The notes under the pieces were generated by a model. It was given only the letters and a program-made list of their open reading frames with translations, did no database searches and was not told the DNA's origin. 64,000 bases of DNA, from assembly GCF_000185905.1 (NCBI RefSeq), contig NC_014923.1, positions 3,309,501 to 3,373,500 on the forward strand. The letters run 5' to 3'. Below, piece by piece: positions 1 through 8,314 of this stretch; within the stretch, counting starts at the first letter, position 1; each line of letters starts with the position of its first letter. A program made the translations under genes and the position numbers. The stretch is from Mesorhizobium ciceri biovar biserrulae WSM1271. GTDB lineage: Bacteria; Pseudomonadota; Alphaproteobacteria; Rhizobiales; Rhizobiaceae.

Positions 1-135
1 CCGGATATCGCGGCGCGGATCGAAGCTCTCGCCTGGTGGAACTGGCCGGTCGAAAAGCTCGCCAGAGCGGTTCCCGACATGCAGGCAATGCCGATCGAAG
101 CATTCCTCGATCGTTGGGAAAACGACGCCGTCTGA
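1..135 (+). CDS. CatB/Vat-like xenobiotic O-acetyltransferase, C-terminal end (partial)
   Basis: The reading frame is open from base 1 and stops at TGA 133-135, leaving the last 44 residues. The peptide (IEALAWWNWPVEKLARAVP, then IEAFLDRWE) matches the C-terminal helix that follows the left-handed beta-helix in CatB/Vat-type hexapeptide acetyltransferases, where an IA/LAWWxWPxEKI stretch is typical. Such enzymes transfer acetyl from acetyl-CoA to hydroxyls of small molecules. The catalytic part lies outside the window, so the substrate cannot be judged. Confidence 0.7.
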   Translation, partial: PDIAARIEALAWWNWPVEKLARAVPDMQAMPIEAFLDRWENDAV

Positions 136-163
136 CCAGCTCAAGACGTCGACGGTAACCAAT

Positions 164-194
164 TTTCTTAACGTAAAATATTAAAGTTAAGAAA
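164..194. promoter_or_regulatory. AT-rich inverted repeat between acetyltransferase and secreted protein gene
   Basis: TTTCTTAAC (164-172) and GTTAAGAAA (186-194) are perfect 9-bp inverted arms around a 13-base AT-rich spacer. The site lies just after the acetyltransferase stop and about 130 bp before the next start. It could be a regulator-binding site or a weak terminator. No regulator gene is adjacent. Confidence 0.45.
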
Positions 195-325
195 TGGAAA
201 ACTGATTGTATCCGTGAAATTAAACACTCCAAGGTTGCAAGACTTTCGGCAAAGTGCACTACTCGTTTCGGGGGTAAGTCGTAAGAAGTCGAAGAAAACA
301 CTACTAGCAACAATGGAGAGAAGTC

Positions 326-619
326 ATGAAGAAGTTCGCTTTTGTACTCACCGCTGCTATGGTTTCGTTCTCGACTGTCGGCGCCTATGCCGGCGGCTGG
401 GGAGGTAGCTCGGGTAGCCTGATCAATGTGTCGCCGTCCATCGGTGTCGGCCAGGTGACCGCGCTCAATGGCATCCTGAGTGGCAACAACATCCTGAGCG
501 GCAATGTCGTCCAGGGCATTCTGAACGGCAACAAGACCAACGTCCTTACCGGCGTTCTCAGCGGTATCGGCGTCAATGTCCTTGGCGGCAACAGCTACAA
601 GCTGGGCGGCCGTCACTGA
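326..619 (+). CDS. Small secreted Gly/Asn-rich protein
   Basis: This 97-residue protein has a clear signal peptide (MKKFAFVLTAAMVSFSTVGAYA, cleavage near residue 22). The mature part is low-complexity: short hydrophobic blocks (GILSGN, NILSGN, GILNGN, GVLSGIG, NVLGG) alternate with Gly/Asn turns. GGAGAG at 315-320 precedes the ATG. The gene stands alone behind a long AT-rich leader. I recognise no family. The periodic I/L/V-G-N pattern would suit a small beta-helix or an aggregating extracellular protein, but that is inference. Confidence 0.72.
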   Translation: MKKFAFVLTAAMVSFSTVGAYAGGWGGSSGSLINVSPSIGVGQVTALNGILSGNNILSGNVVQGILNGNKTNVLTGVLSGIGVNVLGGNSYKLGGRH

Positions 620-724
620 GCAGGAAAGTCACGGGCATCCTTATGTCACGTGTCGTGGGCAGGAGGGTCTTCAACACCCTCCTGCCTCCGCTTGTGGGCC
701 TACCCAGTCAAGCGCGGGAATGAG

Positions 725-1972
725 CTAGATCTTCGCCCGCAGGCCCACAAATGCATCGACCGTGTGTTCGCGCTCGTCGATCACGGTCTTGAAGGTCTCG
801 GAAACGTCGACGCGAACGACAATGGCCATCGATTTGGTCGCGTTGTACGTCGCTTCGGCATAGACGCCCTTGCGGCGCTCCTGGTTCTCGTAGAGCAAAT
901 TGTCCTTGAGCTCATAGAAGATGCCGGAAGCGATGCCGAGGTTTTCGCGCACCTTCATGCCAAGTTCCAGTTCCGCGCGCTGCAGCCACGAAGCCAGGGG
1001 GTCGTCGGTTTCGGACGTTTCGTAGCGGCCGAAATAGGTGCCGCGCAGCTCGAAGCCGTGCGGCAGAGGCTTGCCGAAGGTGACTTGCCAGGTCGGACGC
1101 CAGCGCTGGTAGATGTTATCGGCGCCGCGCAGGAACTGCGCACCCAAGGCCACGCCGAGCGTCGAACCATCGGTGGCCTTGTAGGCCGCCTCGGCGCGCA
1201 GCGTATAGGCGTTGAACGACAGGAACAGCGGCGGGTAACCGATTTCCTCGACGCTGGCGAAGAGCGCAGACGCGGACGCGCCGAAGGCAAGCTGGCCAAC
1301 TGTTCGGGTGACCCGAGCCGCCAACTGGAAGAGATTGCGGTCGGCATGCAGCTTCGCCGGCAAGATGAGATCTTCCTGGAAATGCGTCGCGCCGAGCTTT
1401 TCGTAGCTGTCGGCGGCCTCGAGGATCAGCGATGTGGCGTTGCCGAGGTCGATGCCGAGTTGTGTCTGGGCGCCGAAGACCTGCTTGAACTCCCGCGTAC
1501 CCAGCGTCAGCGGGCCGATATCCAGATTGTCGCCGGTGCTGGAGACGCGATAGCTCAGCGATCCCCTCAGTTCGAGACCCGGGCCGAGCCGGCGGAAGGC
1601 CTCGGCCGACAGCGACAATCCGCGGTCGTCCTCGATCGACGTCTTGTCGTAATGCGTTACCTGGAAGTCCGCGCTGAATTTCGCGTTGGCGTCGTTGTCG
1701 CCCCATTGCTGCTGCAGCGAACCGCGCAACAGTGTGTACCAGTCCTTGACCGCATGGTCGCTGTCCAGCGCGTTGTTGGTCCAATGCCTTTCGAGACTGC
1801 CGGTGATTGTCGGATCGGTCGCTATTTCGGCAGCCGGTGCTGTTGATGGTTCTGCCCTGGCGGTCACGGCCGCGCAGGCCATCAGCAGGCCTAGGCCGGC
1901 GCTGCCAAGCAATCTGCGGGAAAGTGGAGCGACCGTCTGTCCTTCTGCCGGTCGGCGCTTTCGGGAAACCAT
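725..1972 (-). CDS. Predicted outer-membrane beta-barrel protein
   Basis: The frame could begin at 2008, but the first 12 codons of that version lie inside a hairpin, so ATG at 1972 (MVSRKRRPAEG, 415 aa) is preferred. A signal sequence follows (RRLLGSAGLGLLMACAAVTARA, about residues 19-40). The rest is about 370 residues of alternating polar and hydrophobic strands with many aromatics at strand ends, for example LELRGSLSYRVSS and FELRGTYFGRYET. This is typical of an outer-membrane porin-like barrel of about 16 strands. It ends in Ile rather than Phe. It is monocistronic and no substrate can be inferred. Confidence 0.65.
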   Translation of the reverse strand: MVSRKRRPAEGQTVAPLSRRLLGSAGLGLLMACAAVTARAEPSTAPAAEIATDPTITGSLERHWTNNALDSDHAVKDWYTLLRGSLQQQWGDNDANAKFSADFQVTHYDKTSIEDDRGLSLSAEAFRRLGPGLELRGSLSYRVSSTGDNLDIGPLTLGTREFKQVFGAQTQLGIDLGNATSLILEAADSYEKLGATHFQEDLILPAKLHADRNLFQLAARVTRTVGQLAFGASASALFASVEEIGYPPLFLSFNAYTLRAEAAYKATDGSTLGVALGAQFLRGADNIYQRWRPTWQVTFGKPLPHGFELRGTYFGRYETSETDDPLASWLQRAELELGMKVRENLGIASGIFYELKDNLLYENQERRKGVYAEATYNATKSMAIVVRVDVSETFKTVIDEREHTVDAFVGLRAKI

Positions 1973-1995
1973 GCTCCGCGCTCTCCGGACTGAAA

Positions 1996-2057
1996 CCCCT
2001 TCCGCCATGCGGGGGTGGCGCAGCGGAAGGGGCTGGAGGTAAACCGCTGTGAAGCGG
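1996..2057. repeat. Two stem-loops upstream of the outer-membrane gene
   Basis: CCCCTTCCGC (1996-2005) pairs perfectly with GCGGAAGGGG (2023-2032). A second small hairpin, CCGCT/AGCGG, follows at 2044-2057, and GCGGAAGG recurs there. The pair sits in the 260-bp gap between the divergent genes starting at 1972 (minus) and 2235 (plus). The rest of the gap holds no gene I can support. It may be a structured 5' leader of the barrel gene or a small palindromic repeat. Confidence 0.5.
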
Positions 2058-2234
2058 AAGGAACAGGCACTCTTGCCTGCAGGAGTACTGTGGCATTGAA
2101 CCCATAAGGTGTGTTTTCAAGACTATTCTCCCTATGCGTGTAGGCAATTGTACCTGAGGTATTTGTTCGCATCGGGAACCTGAAGCGGTCGCTGATTGTT
2201 TCTCATCGCGCCGCAGCGTCGAGGATTTCGATAG

Positions 2235-2660
<426 letters not shown>

Positions 2661-2663
2661 AGA

Positions 2664-3530
2664 TCAGCCTTTCATGAAGGCTGCGAAACTGCCTTTGTGG
2701 TCCGGATGCCAGCGCGACAAAGCGGGGCGGTTCTCGATGATGTCGCCGATCGCCCAGGCCATGCGCTTTTCATCCAGCGGCCGGGCCGCCTCATTGTCCG
2801 GGCACAGGATGTAGAAATCTCCCCTGGTCAGGGATTCCAGCATGAAATCCACAACCTGTTCGCCGGTCCAGGCGCCGGCCGGTTTTTCCGTCGCACCCTC
2901 GGTCAGACCGGTAAAGGTGAAGCCGGGGATCAGCAGATGGGCAGCGACATGGGCGCCGGGTTCGTTGCGCAACGCGTGCGCCAGGCCTTCCGTGAAGGTT
3001 TTCACTCCTGCCTTGGAGACATTGTAGGCAAGATTGCCGGGCGGCGTGGTGATGCCTTGCTTGGAGCCGGTGTTGACGATCAGACCCGGCCTGGCCGAGG
3101 CCAGCATGCGCGGCGCGAAGGCCTCCACGCCATGCACAACGCCCCAGAAATTGATGTCCAGCAGCCGTTTCCAGGCATCGCGGTTTTCCCACGGCTTTCC
3201 GGGGTTGTCGCCGACGCCGGCATTGTTCATCAGCAGCGACACGCCGCCGAAGGCGCCGAACGCTCTCTCGGCGAGGCGGTCCACCTCATCCGCCTTCGAA
3301 ACGTCGGCGGCGACGGCAAGCACGGCATCGTCGCCGGCAATCGCGGAAACGGCGCGCGAGGCGTCGTCAAGCCGCGCGCCGCCAATGTCGGCCAGCACGA
3401 TCTTCATGCCTAGCAATGCAAGCCGCTTGGCGGCCGCCAGACCGATGCCGCTGGCAGCGCCGGTGATCACGGCGGCATTGCCTGGAGCAAGCGCGGGCAG
3501 GGCGGTCTGGATCTCGGCGTCGGTGATCAT
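2664..3530 (-). CDS. SDR family NAD(P)-dependent oxidoreductase
   Basis: This is a 288-residue classical short-chain dehydrogenase/reductase. The Rossmann nucleotide motif TGAASGIG is at residues 23-30, an NNAG motif follows, NTGSKQG provides the catalytic Ser region, and YNVSKAG carries the YxxxK pair. An acidic residue after the second strand (LADIGG) hints at NAD preference. It is convergent with the iron-permease gene, three bases from its stop. The substrate cannot be inferred. Confidence 0.88.
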   Translation of the reverse strand: MITDAEIQTALPALAPGNAAVITGAASGIGLAAAKRLALLGMKIVLADIGGARLDDASRAVSAIAGDDAVLAVAADVSKADEVDRLAERAFGAFGGVSLLMNNAGVGDNPGKPWENRDAWKRLLDINFWGVVHGVEAFAPRMLASARPGLIVNTGSKQGITTPPGNLAYNVSKAGVKTFTEGLAHALRNEPGAHVAAHLLIPGFTFTGLTEGATEKPAGAWTGEQVVDFMLESLTRGDFYILCPDNEAARPLDEKRMAWAIGDIIENRPALSRWHPDHKGSFAAFMKG

Positions 3531-3643
3531 GGGCGATGGATTCCTTGTTCGATGGCGCCGAACTTAACGCCGGAACGGGCCGGTGCAAGCCTCTGCTCGT
3601 CTTGTCGGGTTGACCAGTCCGGCCGAGGCTGCGCATGTTGCCC

Positions 3644-3680
3644 TTTGTCCCCGCAAAAGAGATTTAGGCCTGGGGACAAA
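3644..3680 (+). promoter_or_regulatory. Inverted repeat abutting the Shine-Dalgarno of the 93-aa gene
   Basis: TTTGTCCCC (3644-3652) and GGGGACAAA (3672-3680) form a perfect 9-bp inverted repeat with a 19-base spacer. It ends one base before the GGAGG at 3682-3686. It could be an operator overlapping the promoter or a 5'-UTR hairpin affecting translation. Confidence 0.45.
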
Positions 3681-3693
3681 CGGAGGTTCCTGA

Positions 3694-3975
3694 TTGACGG
3701 ACTGGGTTTCAATTCTGAAGGAGCAGACCGCCATTGGCGACCAGATGGGCCGCGAGGTGCCGCAGATGCTGGCCAATCCTGACATCAGCGAAGCGCAGGT
3801 GAAGACACTCTTTTCCGCGCTGGAGAAACAAGCCGAGTTCGTCGAGAAACTGCGCATGGCGCTGGAAAAATTCGGCCATGATTTCTCGATCATCAAGGCC
3901 GCGGAACGGCTGGAGGAGCTCTATGCCGACCTCGCCGCATCGGTGGCGGAAAAACTGAAAGCGATGCGCAAGTAG
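3694..3975 (+). CDS. Small helical protein of unknown function
   Basis: This 93-residue protein starts at TTG 3694, chosen because GGAGG sits seven bases upstream and no ATG is suitably placed. It has no membrane segment or signal peptide. The sequence is almost entirely amphipathic helix (AQVKTLFSALEKQAEFVEK, LEELYADLAASVAEKLKAM), suggesting a small helical bundle or an adaptor. I do not recognise a family. Confidence 0.65.
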   Translation: MTDWVSILKEQTAIGDQMGREVPQMLANPDISEAQVKTLFSALEKQAEFVEKLRMALEKFGHDFSIIKAAERLEELYADLAASVAEKLKAMRK

Positions 3976-4028
3976 GGCAACTCTGGGAAAGCCGTGCAGC
4001 GCTTTGCCTTGAAAATGTGTGAAGACAG

Positions 4029-4604
4029 CTACTTTTCGATCACCCGCGCAAAGCGCCTATCCGGTACGAGCCATATCATCGCGACCAGCACATAGAGCGC
4101 GACGCCGATCCACTGGCTGACGAAGGTCAGCACGACGGCCACGATATAGACAGCCAGCGAGAGCTTCCCCTTGCGGTCATTACCCAGCGCCTTGGCAAAG
4201 GCGGTATCATTGCCGTGCAGGCGATGCAGCGCGGCGGCGAGTATGGTGTAGGCGATGGCGCATAGCGCGAGGTCGGTGCCATAGACTGCTACCGGCACCG
4301 GCGCAAAGTGGTTCTCGCCCATGAAGGCTGTGGTCACCGGCATCAGCGACAGCCAGAACAGCAGATTGAGGTTCGCCCACAGCACGCGCCCGTCGACCCG
4401 CTGAACGGTGTGGAACATGTTGTGCAGATTGTTCCAGTAGATGCCGACATTGATGAAGGACAGCACGTAGCAGAAGAAGATCGGCCACAACGGCACCAAG
4501 GCGGAGAAATCCTCGCCATGCGGCACTTTCAACTCAAGCACCATGATGGTGATGATGATAGCCACGACGCCATCGGTGAATGCCTCGACCCTGCCTTTGC
4601 CCAT
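4029..4604 (-). CDS. TMEM175-like (DUF1211) potassium channel family protein
   Basis: The protein has 191 residues from ATG 4604, preceded by AAAGGTGGGA; an in-frame GTG nine bases upstream is less likely. The first helix begins with RVEAFTDGVVAIIIT, matching the conserved R-x-x-x-F-(S/T)-D motif of TMEM175/DUF1211 proteins, and FWLSLMP follows. Five to six membrane helices are visible. Bacterial members form potassium-permeable channels in the inner membrane. It is a single-gene unit. Confidence 0.83.
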   Translation of the reverse strand: MGKGRVEAFTDGVVAIIITIMVLELKVPHGEDFSALVPLWPIFFCYVLSFINVGIYWNNLHNMFHTVQRVDGRVLWANLNLLFWLSLMPVTTAFMGENHFAPVPVAVYGTDLALCAIAYTILAAALHRLHGNDTAFAKALGNDRKGKLSLAVYIVAVVLTFVSQWIGVALYVLVAMIWLVPDRRFARVIEK

Positions 4605-4845
4605 GGATCCCACCTTTGCCCGCGATGAATTGTCGAAAGAGAGTAAACGCTAGCGGATGTTGAGGAGCCAATAAATGGCAACCGTGAAATTCCTCAACCA
4701 TGTCCAAGGAAAATCCGGCATCAGTCCCGTTGGCCAGGACGGTTACGGCCGCCCACCTGTTGACTTTTCTTGGCTTGGCCGCTCCTCTTGCAGGGCTATC
4801 TTGGCCGGAGCAGGTGAACGGCCGGGATTCGAATGGAGGGGACTG

Positions 4846-5247
4846 ATGAGATTTCGTTTTCTGCTTGTGGCCGCGACCATCCTGGCCGCGGTGTTCGGGA
4901 CGTCCGCCGCGGCCTTCGCCTACAGCGCTCACACCTCGACCAACCTCAACGTCCGCAGCGGGCCGGGAGCGGGATACGCCAGGGTGGGAACGCTGCCCGC
5001 CGGCTTCAGAGTCAATGTCACTGGCTGCCAGCCGGGCTGGTGTAGAATCCATGGCGGCGGCGTGAGCGGCTGGGCCAGCGCCGGTTATCTTGAACGCACC
5101 CAGATCGTTCGCCCGCCAATCATCATCGTGCGTCCGCCGCATCGGCCGCCACACTGGCACAAGCCGCACCGTCCTCCGCACCATCGGCCGCCGCACAGGC
5201 CGCGTCCCGGCAAGTGCAAGATCGCGCCCGGCTTTGCTTGCAGGTAA
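4846..5247 (+). CDS. Secreted SH3-domain protein with Pro/His-rich tail
   Basis: The frame is open from 4675, but ATG 4846 is chosen. It has GGAGGGG at 4834-4840 and begins a signal peptide (MRFRFLLVAATILAAVFG, cleavage after AFA). One bacterial SH3 domain follows (TSTNLNVRSGPGAGYARVG to GWASAGYLER, about residues 25-82). The last 50 residues are extremely rich in Pro, His and Arg (PPHRPPHW, HRPPHHRPPH), a possible metal- or polyanion-binding tail. It is probably a periplasmic cell-wall-associated protein. An 8-bp stem (5273-5280/5292-5299) follows the stop. Confidence 0.8.
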   Translation: MRFRFLLVAATILAAVFGTSAAAFAYSAHTSTNLNVRSGPGAGYARVGTLPAGFRVNVTGCQPGWCRIHGGGVSGWASAGYLERTQIVRPPIIIVRPPHRPPHWHKPHRPPHHRPPHRPRPGKCKIAPGFACR

Positions 5248-5432
5248 CGCCGACCGATCGAACGATAGATGACGGATCGGAGCCGCTGGCCCCGATCCGA
5301 GCCTGTTCAGCCGGCGGACATCCCGCTCAAGCAATGCCCACCGTGCTGTCAGGAGCCTGCCTGTCGGCTGGAACGTCGTGGATGAAACCGCGTTAGATCC
5401 TCGATCCCCGGAAATTGGTGACGAGGTTGGCC

Positions 5433-6644
5433 ATGGCCATTCGCGATTTTGCGCATACGCACCAAGAGGCAGGTGGCGATGCTCTCGCAATCCCCACCGT
5501 CGCCGCGATGATTGCGGTGCTGTTTGCCGGCAGCACGGTGCTGACGCCGCTCTACATCGTCTACAAGCAGCAATTCGGCTTTTCACAAATCACCCTGACG
5601 CTGATCTACGCCGTGTATGTCGTCGGCAATCTGGCGGCACTTCTGATGTTGGGCAGCGTCTCCGATATTGTCGGACGCCGGCCCGCGAGCCTGGCGGCCA
5701 TGCTCGTCGCCATCGTCAGTGCGCTTGTCTTCCTGTTTGCCGTAAACGTCGTCTCGCTCGACGTCGCCCGCATCCTGAGCGGGCTTGGCATCGGCGTCGG
5801 CGCGGGGACCGGAACCGCGTGGATTGCCGAGCTTCTTCCCGGCGCGGACAAGTCGCGCGCCAGTGTGATTGCCACCAGCACCAATTTCCTCGGCCTCGGC
5901 CTCGGCGCACTGATTTCGGGATTTCTGGCTGAATACGAGCCATGGCCGTTGCGGCTGATCTTCATCGTCTATCTGGCAGCACTTTTGGTGGTGACGATCC
6001 TGGTCTGGCGCATTCGCGAAACGGTGGCGAAGCCGGACGGCCTCGGGGGGATCTCCTTGCGGCCGCGACTTTCCGTCCCGGAGGAAATCCGTGCGCGCTT
6101 CGTCGCGCCGGCGGTGACCGGCTTCGGCGCGATGGCGCTGGTCGGGTTCTACGCCGCGTTGGCGCCGAGCATCCTGGCGCAGCAGCTGCATGAGACCAAC
6201 CATGCCGTCGCTGGCGCGCTGTTCTTCGAGCTGGCGATCGTCACCGCGATCAGCATTGTCGTTCTGATGCACATGAAGAGCAACAAGGCGATGCTGGCTG
6301 CGCTGGCATTGATGATCCCAAGCGTCTCGTTGGTGATGGCGGCGCAGATATTGGCCTCGATGGCACTGATGGTTGCTGCGACGGCCTGTTGCGGCGTTGC
6401 GGCGGCGCTTGGTTACCGTGGCGGCCTGCAAGTGGTGAACGAGATCGCGCCCAAGGATCGTCGCGCCGAAGTGGTGTCCAGCTTCTTCATCTGCTGCTTT
6501 GTCGGCAACGCCTTGCCCGTCATCGGCATCGGCATCGTTTCGACCTATGCCAGTTCCGTCGCTGCCAGCCTGGCGTTCGCCGGCATGATCGTGGCGTTTT
6601 CGTTGGTGGCGCTGGCTTTTGGGCTGAAACAACAACGGCGTTGA
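5433..6644 (+). CDS. MFS transporter
   Basis: This 403-residue protein has 12 predicted membrane helices in the two-times-six pattern. The MFS loop 2-3 motif appears as GSVSDIVGRRPA (canonical G-x-x-x-D-x-x-G-R-R). ATG 5433 is preferred over the upstream in-frame TTG 5415. It resembles drug/sugar-type permeases; the substrate is not inferable. The 185 bp upstream hold only a hairpin. It converges with the MATE gene, 34 bp from its stop. Confidence 0.85.
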   Translation: MAIRDFAHTHQEAGGDALAIPTVAAMIAVLFAGSTVLTPLYIVYKQQFGFSQITLTLIYAVYVVGNLAALLMLGSVSDIVGRRPASLAAMLVAIVSALVFLFAVNVVSLDVARILSGLGIGVGAGTGTAWIAELLPGADKSRASVIATSTNFLGLGLGALISGFLAEYEPWPLRLIFIVYLAALLVVTILVWRIRETVAKPDGLGGISLRPRLSVPEEIRARFVAPAVTGFGAMALVGFYAALAPSILAQQLHETNHAVAGALFFELAIVTAISIVVLMHMKSNKAMLAALALMIPSVSLVMAAQILASMALMVAATACCGVAAALGYRGGLQVVNEIAPKDRRAEVVSSFFICCFVGNALPVIGIGIVSTYASSVAASLAFAGMIVAFSLVALAFGLKQQRR

Positions 6645-6678
6645 GGGCCTGGAGCGGTCCAGCGGAACCGGGTTGGCT

Positions 6679-8151
6679 TCAGCCGTTCGGTGTTTCAGGC
6701 GAAAGATGCGCGCGTCCGCGCGGCACGCCAAGACCGGTGTCCGGCGGCTCGCCGGCGGCCGGCCTGTCCTCGATCATGTGCGTGGTGCGCCAGCGGCCGA
6801 AACGATAGTAGGCCGCCGCCAGTACAAGCGAGCTGATCGAACCCGCCGGGAAGCTCCACCACAGCGCTTCCTCGCCGATCACGCCACGCATGAAATAGGC
6901 AAAGCCGGTGCGCACGACCAGCACCGAAATGACCAGGATGATCAGCGGCGGCATCACGGCACCCGTGGCTCGTACGGTGGCAAACAGCACGATGGTTATG
7001 CCGAACAGGATGAACGACCACGAGGCGACATTGTTGATGTGGACGGCGATGTCGATCGCCGCGCTGTCGCTGCTCAGGAACAGGCTCAGCACCGAACGAT
7101 CGAAAACCGACAGCACGGCAACCAGTGCGCCGGTCAGGACGAGGTTGAAGCCGACGCCTGAGGCGGCGATGCGGCCGATCCGGTCCCAGCGCCCGGCGCC
7201 GACATTCTGTGCCGCCATCGAGGACACCGCGGCGCCGATGGCGAGCGCCGGCATCTGGATGTAGGTCCACAGCTGGGCGGCGATGCCGTAGGCGGCGGCG
7301 ACCTGTGAGCCGTAGGAATTGACTATGCCCATCACCGTCAGTGCCGCCGCCGAAATGACGATCATCTGCAGGCCCATCGGCACGCCCTTGAAGACGACGA
7401 TGCGCAGCAAGGTGGGATCGGGCCGCAGCAGAGCGAGGTTGGCGCCGGCCAGCCGCAGCGGATGCTTGCGCACATAGAGCACGATCAGGATGGCGATCAC
7501 GCTAACCGTCTGGCCGATCAGCGTGGACGTGGCGGAGCCCGCGATGCCGAGTTCGGGAAACGGTCCGATGCCGGCGATGAGCAATGGGTTGAGCACGATG
7601 TCGAGGACGACGGCCAGCGCCATGAAGAAGAAGGGGGTGCGTGAATCGCCGGCACCGCGCAGCACGGTCATGACGAAGGACAGAAGGTTCATCATCGGCA
7701 CGGCGACGAAGATGATGCGCAGATAGGAGCGCGCCAGCGGCAAGGCGTCGGCCGGTGTGCCGAGCGTGTTGAGAATGGCGTCAACCCAGATCCAGCCGCA
7801 GACCGCGAAGACAACCGAGACGAGGAAGAAGAACGTCGCGCTGGTGCCGACAATGCGGCGCGCCTCGGGCAGGTCGCGGGCACCGACCGACTGGGCCACC
7901 AGGATGGTGGCCGCCATGCCGATGCCGAACACAGTGCCGAGGATCAGGAACAGGACGAGGTTGGCGTTAGAGGTGGCGGTCAGCGCCGATTCGCCGAGAA
8001 AACGGCCGACCCAGACGGCGTTGATCGAGCCGTTGAGCGACTGCAGCACGTTGGAGCCGAGCACCGGCAGGGCGAACAGCAGAAGCGTGCGCGGGATCGG
8101 GCCGCTGGTCAGGTCGCCGGTGCGCCGGCGCGCGGGCATTTTTTCGTCCAT
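6679..8151 (-). CDS. MATE family efflux transporter
   Basis: This is a 490-residue, 12-helix protein; the start is taken at ATG 8151 (MDEKMPARRRTGD). Earlier in-frame codons give a basic, non-membrane sequence antisense to the phytase-like gene. LLLFALPVLGSNVLQSLNG opens helix 1, and the PMGLQMIVISAAALTVMGIVN region opens the second half, as in NorM/DinF-type MATE proteins. These expel cationic drugs or metabolites using Na+ or H+ gradients. It lies 163 bp downstream of the phytase-like gene on the same strand. Confidence 0.88.
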   Translation of the reverse strand: MDEKMPARRRTGDLTSGPIPRTLLLFALPVLGSNVLQSLNGSINAVWVGRFLGESALTATSNANLVLFLILGTVFGIGMAATILVAQSVGARDLPEARRIVGTSATFFFLVSVVFAVCGWIWVDAILNTLGTPADALPLARSYLRIIFVAVPMMNLLSFVMTVLRGAGDSRTPFFFMALAVVLDIVLNPLLIAGIGPFPELGIAGSATSTLIGQTVSVIAILIVLYVRKHPLRLAGANLALLRPDPTLLRIVVFKGVPMGLQMIVISAAALTVMGIVNSYGSQVAAAYGIAAQLWTYIQMPALAIGAAVSSMAAQNVGAGRWDRIGRIAASGVGFNLVLTGALVAVLSVFDRSVLSLFLSSDSAAIDIAVHINNVASWSFILFGITIVLFATVRATGAVMPPLIILVISVLVVRTGFAYFMRGVIGEEALWWSFPAGSISSLVLAAAYYRFGRWRTTHMIEDRPAAGEPPDTGLGVPRGRAHLSPETPNG

Positions 8152-8314
8152 GGCGGGCAACTCGGCGGATGGTGATTTGGATCCAGTCCACGATGATATC
8201 GCAGGCGGGACCGAGATGCACCCTTGCGAACGCGCGGCTGAAAGGCCGCTGCCCCGTTCATGCCTGCCGCGAGCCCAGCGGACGCGCCAAGCGCGCCCGC
8301 CCGTGCAGTGGCCG

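Noticed and set aside
650..1846. 398-codon plus-strand frame opposite the outer-membrane protein gene
   Set aside because: Arg/Gly/Val-rich shadow; the minus-strand frame has a signal peptide and barrel pattern.
4675..4845. N-terminal extension of the SH3 protein
   Set aside because: The signal peptide starts at 4846 with its own strong Shine-Dalgarno; the extension would bury it.
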